64,000 bases of DNA from Crossaster papposus (lineage: Eukaryota; Echinodermata; Asteroidea; Velatida; Solasteridae), in NCBI GenBank assembly GCA_037893245.1, contig JBAIAA010000594.1, forward strand, positions 620,001 through 684,000. The letters are read 5' to 3'. Both the position numbers and the translations under genes were made by a program. The notes beneath the pieces are model-generated. The model was not told the DNA's origin. It was given only the letters and a program-made list of their open reading frames with translations, and did no database searches. Position 1 is the first letter of the stretch. Every line of letters starts with the position of its first letter. Positions 11,135 through 23,232 of this stretch are shown piece by piece.

Positions 11135-12929
11135 CTGAAATAATACAGAATAACAATAATGTATAAGATAAGTAGTTTGCGAATACACCGCGTGGTAATC
11201 TTTTTTAGTGAGATGTGCGGTTCTGAAAAAACCCGGAGGGAACTCAACATTTCGGTCAGTATGCCCGTCGTCAGGAGACTAATGTCATTATCGACCCAGT
11301 CCTCATGCGGCAGCCTCGAAACCACAACAGAACTGATTGCATGCGCGGCGGCCAACAACGAGAACATGTTGCATATTGATAATCGAGAGCCAAATTCTCA
11401 CTGGTCCAGAATACCCCCACGTGCCAGCCGCTATTGTTGACGTCATTACAAACTAAATCAACTCTTTTTCATGTCCGATAGAAGGTGTATTTTGGGATAA
11501 TGACGTCATCAGCCATTTCGTGTCATTGTCATTCACCACTGAACACATCTACAATTTACTTGTCTGTAATGAAACTTTTATTTATTTTCCACTGCACTTC
11601 CGGTAACACCGGAAGTAAATATCAGACGACATTGTTCCCGGGAAGCAATTGTTGAGAACGGCACTTCATTCATGCAAAAAGTAATAGTCAAAAGTAAATA
11701 TGCTAATTTTGAGCTAAAATCGATTGTAATTCGATACAACAAAACGTTGTATGCGTGTTCTTGTTTGAGTGAGACTATCTCAAAATGTCAATTGTCAACC
11801 CACCAATAATTGGAAAACAAGTGAAAGATGACAATGCTGATCATCATTTTTCCTGTATAGAGCCTGAACATCTTTGCGCGTTCTGAGTATTTTTGTATTT
11901 TTGTAGTATGGGCAATTGTCACTGGTGTCTATAAGAATTTGTTATACAGTGTGCACCCTTTGGGGCCCTTTTGTAAGAAATATTGAGTCAAACCAGAGAA
12001 CATTTACATGGAATACAGTAACAACTTCAAAAACTGTTCACTCGACTTTCTATACGAGGGTGCTTTTGATATTTATTTCTTTAAAGCGTTATTACAAGAG
12101 TGCAAGAGTGATTGTAATTGGATACAACAAAACGTCATAATGATGACGTCACAAAATATCTCACATCTTTGGCCAAGGATTCAACTTCCTATCACGTTGT
12201 CATAATTCAAGGAACAGTTTTCAAGAAATCACGGTTTGTTTTGAATTCACCAAACGTTGACCTCCTGGTAACCCCGAAAGCAAAGGTCAAGCCAATTTAC
12301 GTACACGACAAAAACTAATCAGTAGACAAACGATGCATTAGATCACAAACACGGTAGTTTCATTCAAGATTTATACGTAAATAAAGAAGGTAATTTGACA
12401 CCAGAGGATGTCAAAGTTATATGTACCTGTCGGAGTCAGGGTCAATATAATCCAAGGTTACAACTTCATACTATGTACCGTTCAGCAGATAAGTTGCGGA
12501 GAATTCTTGTACGGAAGAAGGAATGAACTAAACAATAAAGAGGTTCGCGTTTGTTAAGCTACAAACAGAGAGTGGTCGGACATACAACTTGTTTATTAGA
12601 CATTGCTCAGTTCGAGTTCAGATGCATATATATGTCAAAACAGAAAACAAATAACGAAAGTTAGCTTTTAAAGTACAACCATCAGTTTTGTTTTGAAAAC
12701 AAAAATCATCTTTTGGGGTAATGATCAATAATTTCAGTACACATTTCGGTACACGCAGTTATTTCCGGTTGGTGACGTCATTGGCAATAGAGAAAGGGAA
12801 TACTAGTACTAGTTCAGAATGGATACCCGTTTATCAAGAAATTAAAATATCGCGTGGAAATCATAAGTGTATAGAATTATATCAATAACACCCAACTTCT
12901 GGTTTGAAGAGACAGGTGTCGTATGAATA

Positions 12930-13497
12930 AGTCATTTGCGTGTTAAATTTAAATAATATCTGGTTCACCGACTTGCTCAACATGTTTGGCACATTTTAAA
13001 TTGGAATTCTCTAGACTAAAGACACTGTTGCTATATGACGTGATTCGGGGCAATCTCTTGCATAGTTACATAAGAGACGCTTGGCACAAATACATTGTTC
13101 ACAATGGGTGAAAACGGGTGATAACGGGTGAGAACGGGTGAGAACGGGTGAGAACGGATGAGAACGGGTGAGAACGGGTGAGAACGGGTGAGAACGGGTG
13201 AGAACGGGTGAGAACGGGTGAGAACGGGTGAGAACGAGTGAGAACGGGTGAGAACGGGTGAGAACGGGTGAGAACGGGTGAGAACGGGTGAGAACGGGTG
13301 AGAACGGCAAAAAACGGCAAAAAGACAATAGACCATTCTGGAGCTGGGGGTTGCTAGCACAAGGCTTGCCCCGAATCACAGGATATAGCAACAGTCGCTA
13401 ATAGTCTGGATAATTCAAAGTTAAAATGTGCCAAACATGTTGAGCAAGTCAGTGAAGAAGATATTTAATATTCAAATTTAACACGCATATGTTTTAT
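12930..13497. mobile_element. Palindromic element with about 130 bp inverted ends, minisatellite in the loop
   Basis: The left arm (...gcgtgttaaatttaa, acttgctcaacatgtttggc, tgattcggggcaa) is mirrored by the right arm (ttgccccgaatca, gccaaacatgttgagcaagt, tttaacacgca). The unit B counterpart at about 38140-38515 has the same arms. Non-coding foldback or MITE-type element. Confidence 0.75.
13107..13310. repeat. 10 bp minisatellite (agaacgggtg), about 20 units
   Basis: Nineteen consecutive 10-mers are aligned at 13111-13300, nearly all agaacgggtg, with variants aaaacgggtg, ataacgggtg, agaacggatg and agaacgagtg. Degenerate units flank them. Unit B (38331-38345) has a single unit at the same place, so the array expanded after duplication. 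The open frames across it on the minus strand (SPVLTRSHPF repeated) are a by-product of the repeat. Confidence 0.97.
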
Positions 13498-14468
13498 TGG
13501 TCTAGGAACAGAGTCACGAGAAACCAATACAGAATTTAAATTTAAAAACAAAATTACCTTATTCAAATTCTCCCCACAGTGACTTCCGGTTTGTGGTTCA
13601 CCAAATAATACTTAGTACAATTTCGATGAATGTTTTTTCAGTTTCAAAAACACTTTCTGATGTACCGCCGAGGGCGTCCTATCGGGTGATGACTTCATCA
13701 TGTTTGTTTGTGTTTAGCATTCCTCATCCAACACTTGTCTGTAGTAAAATGCTTCTGTTTTGTGTCATTGGGAATAAGATGTTGGTCAAGGCACCGTCTA
13801 GTACCACCCAACAAAATACGAAGACTATACTATAGTTAGTTAAAAAGATATATTTCCAAGTTTTGCCCTTAAAAACACAACATTTAAACATCCGTCTTCG
13901 CACCACGGTTCAAGTTCATCCTGACTATACCGTTTATATACCGAAATATACCGTTTTGAAAAAAATTCGGGATCATTTTCTTTTTTTCAGGCTAATGTTT
14001 TATTTTTTAATCCACTGAAATTTGACCGTCCAGTAGACCCGGAAGTAAAGGTCACGCAAGTCCATTGATTGATCAAATTTTAAAGTTTATTTGATAGTAA
14101 TTGTTGAAATGATTTTATTTTAAAGAGCTTTCAAAATGCAATTAAATAAGAGGTCCCCTAGCTTCATAGGGCAAGCGGTTCTTAAGTTATCACCATTTTG
14201 AAGTCGTATTTCTTTACCCTAAATGATGCTTGTTTTGGATGAAAAACTGTGACCACATCAATAATGTGTACAAACATATGGGAAGTCTACACACACAGTG
14301 GCAGCATTGCTGTTTTGGGGAATCCATAACTTTTTTGGGCAACGTGATTTTCTTACATGTACAAACCAAACTTTTTAAGGTTAACTACACCCTGTAATTC
14401 TTCTTTTTTTGACGTTTGGAGCTTTAAAAAAAAAAATTCCCTTCTATGTTACATTCCATGACTAGATG

Positions 14469-14659
14469 TTCCGGCACTACATAACGACCGAGGGGCGAGA
14501 CACAAAGGAGAACAAAGGAAACAAAAGACCCTCGGTCGGCGGTATGAATGGAAAAATCCGGTCCTCGATCGACGGTGCAAGCGCTAGCCAATGGGTTAGG
14601 GTACAGTAAAGGAAACAAAGGAAAACACAATACCGAGCCTCGATCGTTATGTGGTTCAC
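14469..14659. mobile_element. MITE specific to unit A, about 9 bp target duplication
   Basis: Unit B (about 42395-42410) reads straight through catgactagatgcgctcac. Here a 191 bp insert is flanked by GACTAGATG and GACTGTATG (7 of 9 identical). Inverted ends: ACTACATAACGACCGAGG against CCTCGATCGTTATGTGGT. A related insert lies at 50932-51112 (shared aagcgctag, gggttaggttacagta). A 9 bp duplication would fit a Mutator-like element; that class is inferred. Confidence 0.65.
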
Positions 14660-15150
14660 GACTGTATGCGCTCACACAAACTGAGGTAATTTGGGGCATA
14701 CAAATTGGCGCCACCAACGTCAAAGTACTATCAATATAATATTTTGTTAAAAATGAACCGTTATACTAGTAATATTATTATTAGCCTACTAGCTGGAAGA
14801 AAATTTGCATTTTTCAAGGAACAAACGCTTGTTATTTGACACCCGATGACGTCATTGCGACGCCAAAATAACCTTTGAAAATTGTAGAGCATAACGACAA
14901 ACGAAAAGTGGTGGAAGTTCAGTTGTTAGTTGCAGTTTTGGATTGAGATTTTGTTTAGATTACCTTGTCATTTTGTCGTCCATATAATTCAAACTTTAAA
15001 GAAAAGAAATGTTCCGTGGCCTTTAAGCGGGACCTGGACCCCACGCCGAAAAGGTTTCGCACTCCGCACTCGCCAATTGTATTTGAAAAACCAAGGACTC
15101 ACTGACAAATTGCCGCTACTTGGCATTCAGAGGTGAGATACGTTGCTTAC

Positions 15151-15360
15151 CTTTAATATGTCGTTGGTTGTCAGCACTCCCCAACGAGTCCCGAATACTT
15201 CAGAGAGTGGTCTCAACCACCGTTGACGTATGCCGAAATATGCGTTGGTGTCCCTCCTTCTCTTTGCAACTTTGAGTCAGGTAGGGTTGGAAGGATGCTA
15301 TGTAACCATGGTCAGTGTAACCATGGTCATGGTTAGGTCGAGAATGGGGCATCTCCAATG
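15151..15360 (-). other. Copy A probable noncoding first exon
   Basis: On the minus strand this stretch begins about 30 nt after a TATA box and ends at a strong donor, ATTAAAG|GTAAGC (exon end 15151). The same arrangement is conserved in unit B (44112-about 44320). The start is estimated from TATA spacing. It contains several short upstream ATGs (around catggtcagtgtaaccatgg) that would open only short upstream frames. It would splice to the acceptor at 11134. Confidence 0.5.
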
Positions 15361-15384
15361 TGACTCGGTAATGGCTTTCGGAGC

Positions 15385-15392
15385 TCTTATAT
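15385..15392 (-). promoter_or_regulatory. TATA box of copy A
   Basis: Minus-strand TATATAAG, followed downstream by the presumed first exon. A GC-rich stretch (CCGCCCTGCGCCGGC) lies about 15 bp further upstream. It is identical in unit B at 44347-44354. Confidence 0.5.
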
Positions 15393-15530
15393 ACCGTGAG
15401 CTTGTGCCGGCGCAGGGCGGTGTTTTTCGCAAAGACCCAGAAGACTGAATATAACACGCATGCCCCACCCCATCACGCGCTCGGTGGAGTGATTTCATTC
15501 GCTGCTGGAGAAAAATCATCAGAATTTTCT

Positions 15531-15540
15531 CCTTATAAGG
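15531..15540. promoter_or_regulatory. CArG box (SRF-type site)
   Basis: CCTTATAAGG is a perfect palindromic match to the serum response factor consensus CC(A/T)6GG. It lies about 140 bp upstream of the TATA box. The same 10-mer, in the same context (ctccttataagggcttggaatcgg), occurs at 1188-1197 and 44497-44506. Confidence 0.45.
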
Positions 15541-15749
15541 GCTTGGAATCGGCTCGTAAGTTTAAAAGAAAGGCTTTTGGAAACATGCCAAAATCTTCAT
15601 ACGACACAGGATAAATCGATTGAAGCAAAATCAATAGAGATTATCAGTACGTGTCCTGATAAGGTGGTAAAATGCACACGTGCATTTATGCAGTTATAAC
15701 AGCCTGTGGGCCATTAAAACTCATATGCAACATTAACACCGTGTGTCCT

Positions 15750-17830
15750 CAAAGTTGCTTCGGATTATGGCCATAAATTGACGCTGGTTTTGTTAAAGAA
15801 TTTAAGGTTGGTTGTTTTTTTTAACTAAGAGGGCATAAGGGCAAATAACAATGCAACCAAGGTGTGTAATCGTTGATAGTGTTTTTAATCATTACTCTAC
15901 TTGAATAATATATTTTGAAGTTTTGCCCTGGTTAATCATTAAAGTGTTGACGCACATCAGCAAGAGTTTCGGTTTGATTCACATTAATTTTTGCCCTTTA
16001 ACCCATTATGTGCACAATGTGTGGTATCAGGAGACCTGATCTGGTCCATTATGTAGATTGGGTTTTCAGTCGCTGCCTGATTCCGTGGGTTTTCCTCAGA
16101 CAATTTGTAATGGGGTTTTCCTCCCACCTCGATAGTACTCTAACTTCTTCACATTGTCTTCTTAAAAATATCCACCCTGCGCTTTATAGCTGTTGGGTGT
16201 TGATTTAAATACATTTAAAAAATAATACAAACAATTAATGTGAAATTAACCAGTTTGCATAGTCTGTGATTTGGTTGGCGTGTATTCTGTTGTAAAAGTT
16301 TGTCTACACATAACCACATTTCTATAGAGGCTACATTAAGAAAATAGCATTTTCCTTTAAACGTTCTTTGGCATATTTCAATTAAGATTAACCTCAATAA
16401 CCAAACTACATTTAATTGGCACCGCTCGATAGAGGACAAAAGTACCGTATTATTGCAATCACTCGGCATCTTGTTGCGGCAATTGTATGCGGTAAGTGGA
16501 ACGAGCTTGAGTTAGCTACGAGACTCGATACATTAGATGGTCATCGGTCCTTTTTCTCATAATCAGGTGATGCATAAAATGCATCGTTGTTTGTCGCGTA
16601 CGATACATAACATGTACACGAATATGAATGAGATTTCATAATACAAATACATTACATCTCTAAAGCGCGCATACAGAAAACAAGATGGCGGTGCGTAAAC
16701 GCCGACAAGTCTTGTCTCTATAATAGCACGTCTTGGGGGTACACCCCTGTAAATAAGCCAAAAGTCCACCCGCCGACCTCATGAATAAAAGTTATACACT
16801 AAAATGATTCTATATTAAGGGTTCTAAGAGCCATGGAATTGGGTAATTGAAGGAATATCGCATTGTATCTCTGACCCTGACTTGGGGCTTTCAATTTTGA
16901 GTATATTTGGATGAAATTGAGTTCAAAAGTGGCGCTATTTAGCGGAGGAATCCTTTTTCAAAATGGCTACTTTTCTAGTTTGGGAAACATCATTCGTTGT
17001 AGACGTGTTCTTGTTTTAGTGAGACTATCTCAAGATGTCAATGGTGAACCCACCAAAATCTGGAAAACAAGTGAAAGATGACATATTGATCATCAATTTC
17101 CTGTAGAGAGCCTGAACACCTTTGAGCGTTCTGAGTAATTTTAAATGATATTTTTAGTATAGGCATTTATCACTGGTGTCTATGATAATTTGTTATACAG
17201 AGGTGCACCCTTGGGGCCTTTTGTAAGAAACAATGGAGCCAAGACAGAGAACATTTACATGAAATACAGTAACGACTTAAAAAAAAACTGTTAAGCGCAC
17301 ATTCGACTGTCTATACGAGGGTGCCTTTGCTATTACAAGAGTGCATGGGCAATTATATTGTGACAAAGTAGGTACCGAACTTTTTTTTTTGAAAATGTTT
17401 GCCACGCCTAATTATAGGAACAACATTTGTCAAAAAGACAGCACTCTGTTCATTTGAATCGCTTGCCTGTTAATGTCTCATTTTTTTGGTCGGGGGGGGG
17501 GGGGGGCGTTACGCCTTACCATAGTTTGACTCAGAGTTGCTTCGGATGCTGGCCATAAATTGACGCTGGTTTTGTTAAATAAATTAAGGTGGGGTTTTTT
17601 TTACTAAGAGAGCATAAGGGCAAATAACAATGCAACCAAGGTTTGTAATCGTTGATAGTGTTTTTAATCATTACTCTACTTTAATAATATATTTTGAAGT
17701 TTTGCCCTGGTTAATCATTAAAGTGTTGACGCACATCAGCAAGAGTTTCGGTTTGATTCACATTTGCCATTTAACCCATTATGTGCACAATGTGTAGTAC
17801 CAGGGGACCTGGTCTGGTCCAATATGTAGA
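15750..17830. repeat. Imperfect local duplication, about 1.78 kb period
   Basis: The text ccataaattgacgctggttttgtta, and what follows down to the cattatgtgcacaatgtg motif, occurs at about 15768-16020 and again at about 17552-17795. The same pair exists in the spacer before C (about 44770-45010 and 46490-46730), so it predates the duplication of the spacer. Confidence 0.7.
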
Positions 17831-17963
17831 CAGACAAACGTTAAACGATATTTACTATAAAATACAACCCCCAAATCCACCAATTCATGATAAATCAAGC
17901 AATTACCAATGGTGTATTCTGTCTATAAACAATATTACAAGTTAGGTTTTACAATCATAAAGG

Positions 17964-18120
17964 TACACTGTAAAAATATTTGAATTTTTACAGAAAATAT
18001 TTGTTTTACAGATCTATACTGTAATTTTATTTTGACAGCACCTTTGATGTTAAAATTACAATTTTTCTTCAAGTCTCCGTATTTAGTATTTTAATATATT
18101 TACTAAATTATTTACTATTT
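17964..18120. mobile_element. Remnant of ACACTGTAAA-type MITE
   Basis: It begins acactgtaaaaatatttgaat, is rich in tttacag motifs, and has a decayed right end. Its duplicate is at about 46912-47060. Related to 2917-3054. Confidence 0.45.
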
Positions 18121-19495
18121 AATATACCATAGTTACTAACTGGTAGGCGTATATTCAATCATGGTGAGGGTTGATACAATTATTAAATTCATACCCTTAA
18201 ACTCTTTAGGAGAAATCCCGAGGAGAATGATTGTCTGGAAAGCAAAAGGACGGAAACCAAGAAAGATTTATTTTATTTAATTTAATTTATTTCTTATTTT
18301 CCCTGGGGAAACCTTTCAGTGGATCACTGGTGCCCAGCAATAACAAACATCTGAAAGTGTAAAGTAGAAATATTAAACAGTAAAAACATTAATTAAAACA
18401 AATATTTAAAAAAGTAAATGAACATTAGTTTACTTCTTTTCTTCCCTTCTGTTTTTCTTCCTTTTTCTCCCAAATCCACATGTACCATAAAATATTAAAA
18501 TATCAGGTTCTTGTAATAATGCTTAAAACTGGCTGGGAGGCAAAGTGTCGCAGGGAGGTCATTAAATAAATTAACCCCACGAGACGCAAATTTGTGTTTT
18601 CCTCAATTATATTTAGATAATTTTTACAATTTCAAAACACTCGTGTTGTGCCGTATCGCCCCATAGAGGATAATCTACAATCAAATTTCATATAGGCCTA
18701 CACGTGTAGACGTTCCCAAATAAGCCCCCGTTTAATTATTTTGAGACGGAGAACCATATTGACGAATTGACGAGTATAGTGACCTTTATTTTAAAGGGCT
18801 CGTATACGTTTAGTAATTACTCCAAAAATTAATGGCAATAAAAAGTTACTTGGTGAGAAGTACAGCAGCTTTGGATAGTATAATTTGAGAAGCGTTACTG
18901 CAGTGGAGTGTGTATTCCAATGCAGATTATTCTTCCTGCGTGGACATAACCGCTCCAGATTTTCGGCAATATCTGAAAATCGCTACCACCTTTTGGAATG
19001 AAATTTGTACAGGTTAGTTTCATGGTATATATCTATATCTATATAGGAATAAAACAAACAGTGGGTTTCAATTACCAAACGTATATGATCCCTTTAACCA
19101 GTATAATGTCGATTGAAGTCCCCGTGTCTCAGTTTCCACGCCCTGTGGACTCCACACCCGATTTTTTTCCCATCCTCATTTCCGCCTTGTCACTCACATC
19201 CCTTTCAGCACTGTACTTTCCTTCGCAGTGAGAAGACATCGATCCCAATACAGAACATAAACGGACATAGTGCGAGAGGCGCTTTAAAACGATTTGTACA
19301 AAGTGTTTTGTTAGGCAGAGTGGAGGATAGAGGCCAAAGAACCCAAGTAGTATAAAGGGAACCCACAGATCTGTTAAAACACTCGTGAGCCTGGGCACAA
19401 GACTGAATTTGTATTATGTCTATGTCCCCTAGCAGGCACGAACAAGAGGCTTCGCCGATAGAGGTCGCTATCGACCAAATCCAATCTTAGAAGCA

Positions 19496-19965
19496 TTGGG
19501 GTACACTAGCCTAATTCAAGCCCCATTGAAAACAGTGTAAAAATAACAAAGTATAGGGCCAAGTTTCATGCAAACCGACATCACTGGGGTTTATCAAACA
19601 ACAATCAGATTATTGTTTAGGCCTTTATCTTTCCATTTCTTTTCAATTTTGGGTGGGTTAGCCAATTACATTTTTTAATATTCACACCAAAAGAAACTCG
19701 CCTCCCGAAAACTGATACTCTCCCAGCCTGCACGCAGCCATTTTACAAATGGCATCCCTCCACGTTCTAGGGCAATTAGAACCCATTTTCAACCGTAATT
19801 TTGTCAAGTCTGCCCTCAGATTGAAGCTTAAAAACCAGGGAGTTGAACCTATATGCTATATTTACACAATAACACTATTTATTTCACCAAACGGCCTCCT
19901 TTTTTCAAAAGAAATTGTGGGGGGGGGGGGGGGGGCATTCTCCCTTCAATTAGGGCGGTGCACCC
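19496..19965. mobile_element. MITE with TGGGTGCACC-type ends, copy 1
   Basis: The left end is TTGGGGTACACTAGCCTAAT and the right end ATTAGGGCGGTGCACCCA, inverted copies of one another. Internal text (cattgaaaacagtgtaaaa, ccctccacgttctagggcaat) is shared with 34833-35322 and 48181-48683. A poly-G run interrupts the right part near 19918. Confidence 0.7.
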
Positions 19966-20989
19966 ATTGACAGCGATTTTCTGGGTTCCATGCCAACAGA
20001 TCCAGACATTGAGGCCAAACATCATGTCCCATGTGCTATTTCGGTCTTCAAGAAAATACTGAGATTGCTATAATCCAACTTCACTTTATGCCATTTATTT
20101 CTTTTAATAACCACAAGAGTATATTATGGGTATTGTTTTGAGAAATTAACAATGGACATTTTATGCATTTTCGCCGAAATGTTTATGGGCGAAGCGTTCA
20201 ATTTGAGAAATGGCTATAAAAACACGAAAATCAGTCATTTATCCATACTGTCAGCAGTTAGTTGATACATTGAAGGTTCGAACAAAGAAACTAGAGAGGG
20301 GAAGATATAATATAGGTATCAATTTGGAGAAGCGGAAGTGCCAAGGGCGCCGTCAACGGCACGTAGGTAAGCGCGCCTTCGGCTGCGCAGAATCGACAGT
20401 CAATTAATGGGGATCCGGTGTAAAAATGCAATAAGAGGGGTTAAAGGTCGAATACACCGAGAAATTAAGGAATAAACTAATTAACCAATTAATATTTAGT
20501 GTAAATCAATAAAAGAGGATACAAGTAGATCTGTCAGTGAATATAGAGACATGTTGAGATTTATAGCAAAAGCTTATCAATAATTATCAGAAAATACAAC
20601 ATGTAAGTTTAATATAGTGATCATTGCTCAAAAGTATACAAATTACTGATGTTTTAATATGGAAACTAGCTTTAAATGTTTGGTTTTTCCAGCGCCGGTC
20701 GGCCGACCAGCGTTTGAAAATGATACAAACTACCACTTTACTTGAAAATGTCAGCACACCAAGAGCCATTATTTTACAGTATGCTTCAGACTGCCATTTA
20801 TTTGCAGTCCAGTAAAGTATTTGTTTATGTTTTGTTTTGTTAAATAATACTCTTTCTCATACATTTTGTATCGCTCAAACCATAATACAACTGAATAACA
20901 AACTGAAATGAAAAATGTAGCGAGCCACATTTAACTAAATGGGACTCCGTATCTATTGCATCTATTTTAGTACAAATCATTGTATTATA

Positions 20990-21430
20990 ACAAATAATCC
21001 AAGTTAGGTTTTACATTCATAAGGTATAATTTTTAAAAACATATTTGTAATTTTACAGAATTTTACTTTTTGTACTGTAATTGGTTTTTTTACAGCACTC
21101 TCAAAGTTTAATACAACTTTCCGCCAAAGTTCTGTGTTTTAAGAGAATTGTGTACATTTAGTCTCCGTGTTTTAACGGAATTTGGTATATTTACAATGTA
21201 ATTGGAACAAAATAGTAATGCATATAGTAAAATATTTTGTTAAAATACGTGGGTTAACTTGGCGTCAAATTGACGGCACTTGTACGTTCAATCAATATAC
21301 ATGTATTCGGTTTACCTGGAAAAAAAGGCATTTTGCATACACTGCAAATTTTGTTTTTTACAGCCACTTTTGACGTAAAATTGTAATAATTGTGTTTTAA
21401 TATAATTTTGTACATTTACAGTGTCTTTTG
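20990..21430. repeat. Cluster of ttttacag / tttacagtgt motifs
   Basis: Repeated imperfect copies of the terminal motif of the 2917-3054 element, in degraded form, mirrored at about 49780-50215. Probably nested old MITEs. Confidence 0.35.
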
Positions 21431-23232
21431 TTAATTTTTTTTTTCTTAAAATTAGAGTCGCCAATGTATGGTTGACCTTTCATTTGCATATTGACCCCGA
21501 ATGAGCAAGACTTGCTTATTAAACATTTACATTGAACATTCTCCAAGTAGTTGTGATAACTTTTGATTGCTTAATAAGCTGAAGTACGACTGTGGTAATC
21601 AGGCAAGAAACATCTTAGGCAGTGTTATTATTAACACCGATTGACCTTTGAGGTCACGCATTGAAGTTTGCTGGTTACATTCCCCTTTTGTTAATATCCA
21701 TACAATTTCATATCGACTGTGGACTTTGATATAAATTTCCCACAAAGCTGTGATTTAACACGTTCTTCATACACATGATAAAAACCTGTGAAATGATTGG
21801 ACAATAATTAGATTATTGACAATTGTAACTATTTGAAAATTTCAGTTGCTTCTGCAATTAAGTAAAATACAATTTAGTAAATGATAGCCATTTTAAAGAA
21901 CAGGACTTACGTAAGCTGTATTTTTGTTTTATTTTACAACTATATACAAAAATTGTTCATGCAAATTTCAAGCATGAACACAGGAAACATAAATTATATG
22001 CTATTATCATCTTAAATTCACCGACAGTTAAACGATGTTCCGTTACTTTTCAAACAAAGGTTGCTATATTATATAGCATGTTTTCCAATTCCCAATCATA
22101 AGTATCAATGTTGCACACCACGTACATTCTCCGATTGTTTGCACAATACCAAATTAACACCCATTGACTCGCTCAGTAATCCCCTGTACAGTAATTAAAA
22201 TAAGTTTTCATTACAATCTCTATGCAACAGACTCCCTGCACAGTGCACCCTCAGTTTCTGTAGGTTATGTAAATTAAATTCATTAGCAATTACAATACAA
22301 TACAATATATCTACGCATGATCGTATAACATCATTTAACGTCAGCTCTAACTGGTGTATCGGGCTTGTGGGTAATGTGAGACATGTAGGGTGTAATGTTA
22401 CACTACATACACATTGCTGTCCGAAATTTGCGAGAAAAACAGCCAAGAAGCTGATCGAGTGGAATTCGAAGCAACAATTTCCTCAAGTTGATACAATTCT
22501 GAAAAGTGTGTTTAACACTTCAAATTCCTGGGAGCTTCTTTTTAAATGGAAACCGTTTTCATGAAACATTGTGAGCAAGACGTAATAATCTATTTTACTA
22601 TTTAAAAAAACCAAAAAAATTGAGGTAATTAGCTAATAAAAACAAATCCTGAAGTTTGTGGGTTATCTTGTAATCCGAGAGGCAGTCTTGGTGGGAAAAG
22701 GAGTGTTTTACGCAGGATCTAGAACCTGGTAAAATGGGTTTTCTTTTACGACCAAGGGGGTAGACCGTTTTAAGTTTAGATTGTGAACTTGGATTAATGA
22801 GTAAAAGACATGAAACAATATTTTTCACAGAATTTATAAACATTTGAGAATGGAAACTTTTGTCATGGATATTTTCTGAACTAGAGACCTGAATATATAT
22901 TTTTTGTTATAAAAATGTGTGGCTTTCAGTAAATTTGTTTACCCGTGTTTTCTTGTTTTCCTGTTTTGTTTGGCACATCTGTCACAAGCTTCAACTTTTT
23001 AGGATGATGCCTCCGGTTTGACTGTACTTCTTGAGGTCAATTGAATTGAATTGAGCTGAACTGAATTATTTTTTGTTTTGAAACGAATCCTGTAAATTAT
23101 AAAACCACTAGCCAAGTTTGTGATTAGTTAGCACACAGTTAAGATGTACCCGACATCTTGTGCCATCGTAAAAAAAATGACTGATTTGAAATGTTGGGAA
23201 TGTTGAACAGTGCAATTTCTCGAAGCTGCAGA

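Larger units (their letters stand above)
11135..15150 (-). other. Copy A inferred 5' UTR intron (repeats only)
   Basis: About 4 kb with no coding exon recognised. It holds a 385 bp segment related to 16985-17345 and 45930-46280 (near 11735-12120), the palindromic element with a minisatellite at 12930-13497, and the MITE at 14469-14659. It aligns with 32.5-44.1 kb of unit B, where large insertions expand it. Confidence 0.5.
15541..23232. other. Spacer between copy A promoter and copy B 3' end
   Basis: No gene is recognised in about 7.7 kb. It aligns almost end to end with 44507-52256. It contains an internal partial duplication (15750-16030 against 17532-17830), a poly-G tract near 17495, MITE remnants at 17964, 19496-19965 and 20990-21430, and the A/T-rich stretch at 18266-18300. 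Short open frames here are scattered and not supported by domains. Confidence 0.6.

Noticed and set aside
13011-13391. Three overlapping minus-strand frames with SPVLTRSHPF repeats
   Set aside because: Translation of a 10 bp minisatellite; open in all frames and absent in unit B.
15230-15448. Plus-strand frame starting MPKYALVSLLLFAT, also at 44191-44415, resembling a secreted peptide
   Set aside because: Lies antisense over the presumed noncoding exon and TATA box, contains a run from tandem accatggtc text, is not kept in the left-edge copy, and continues into no recognisable exon.
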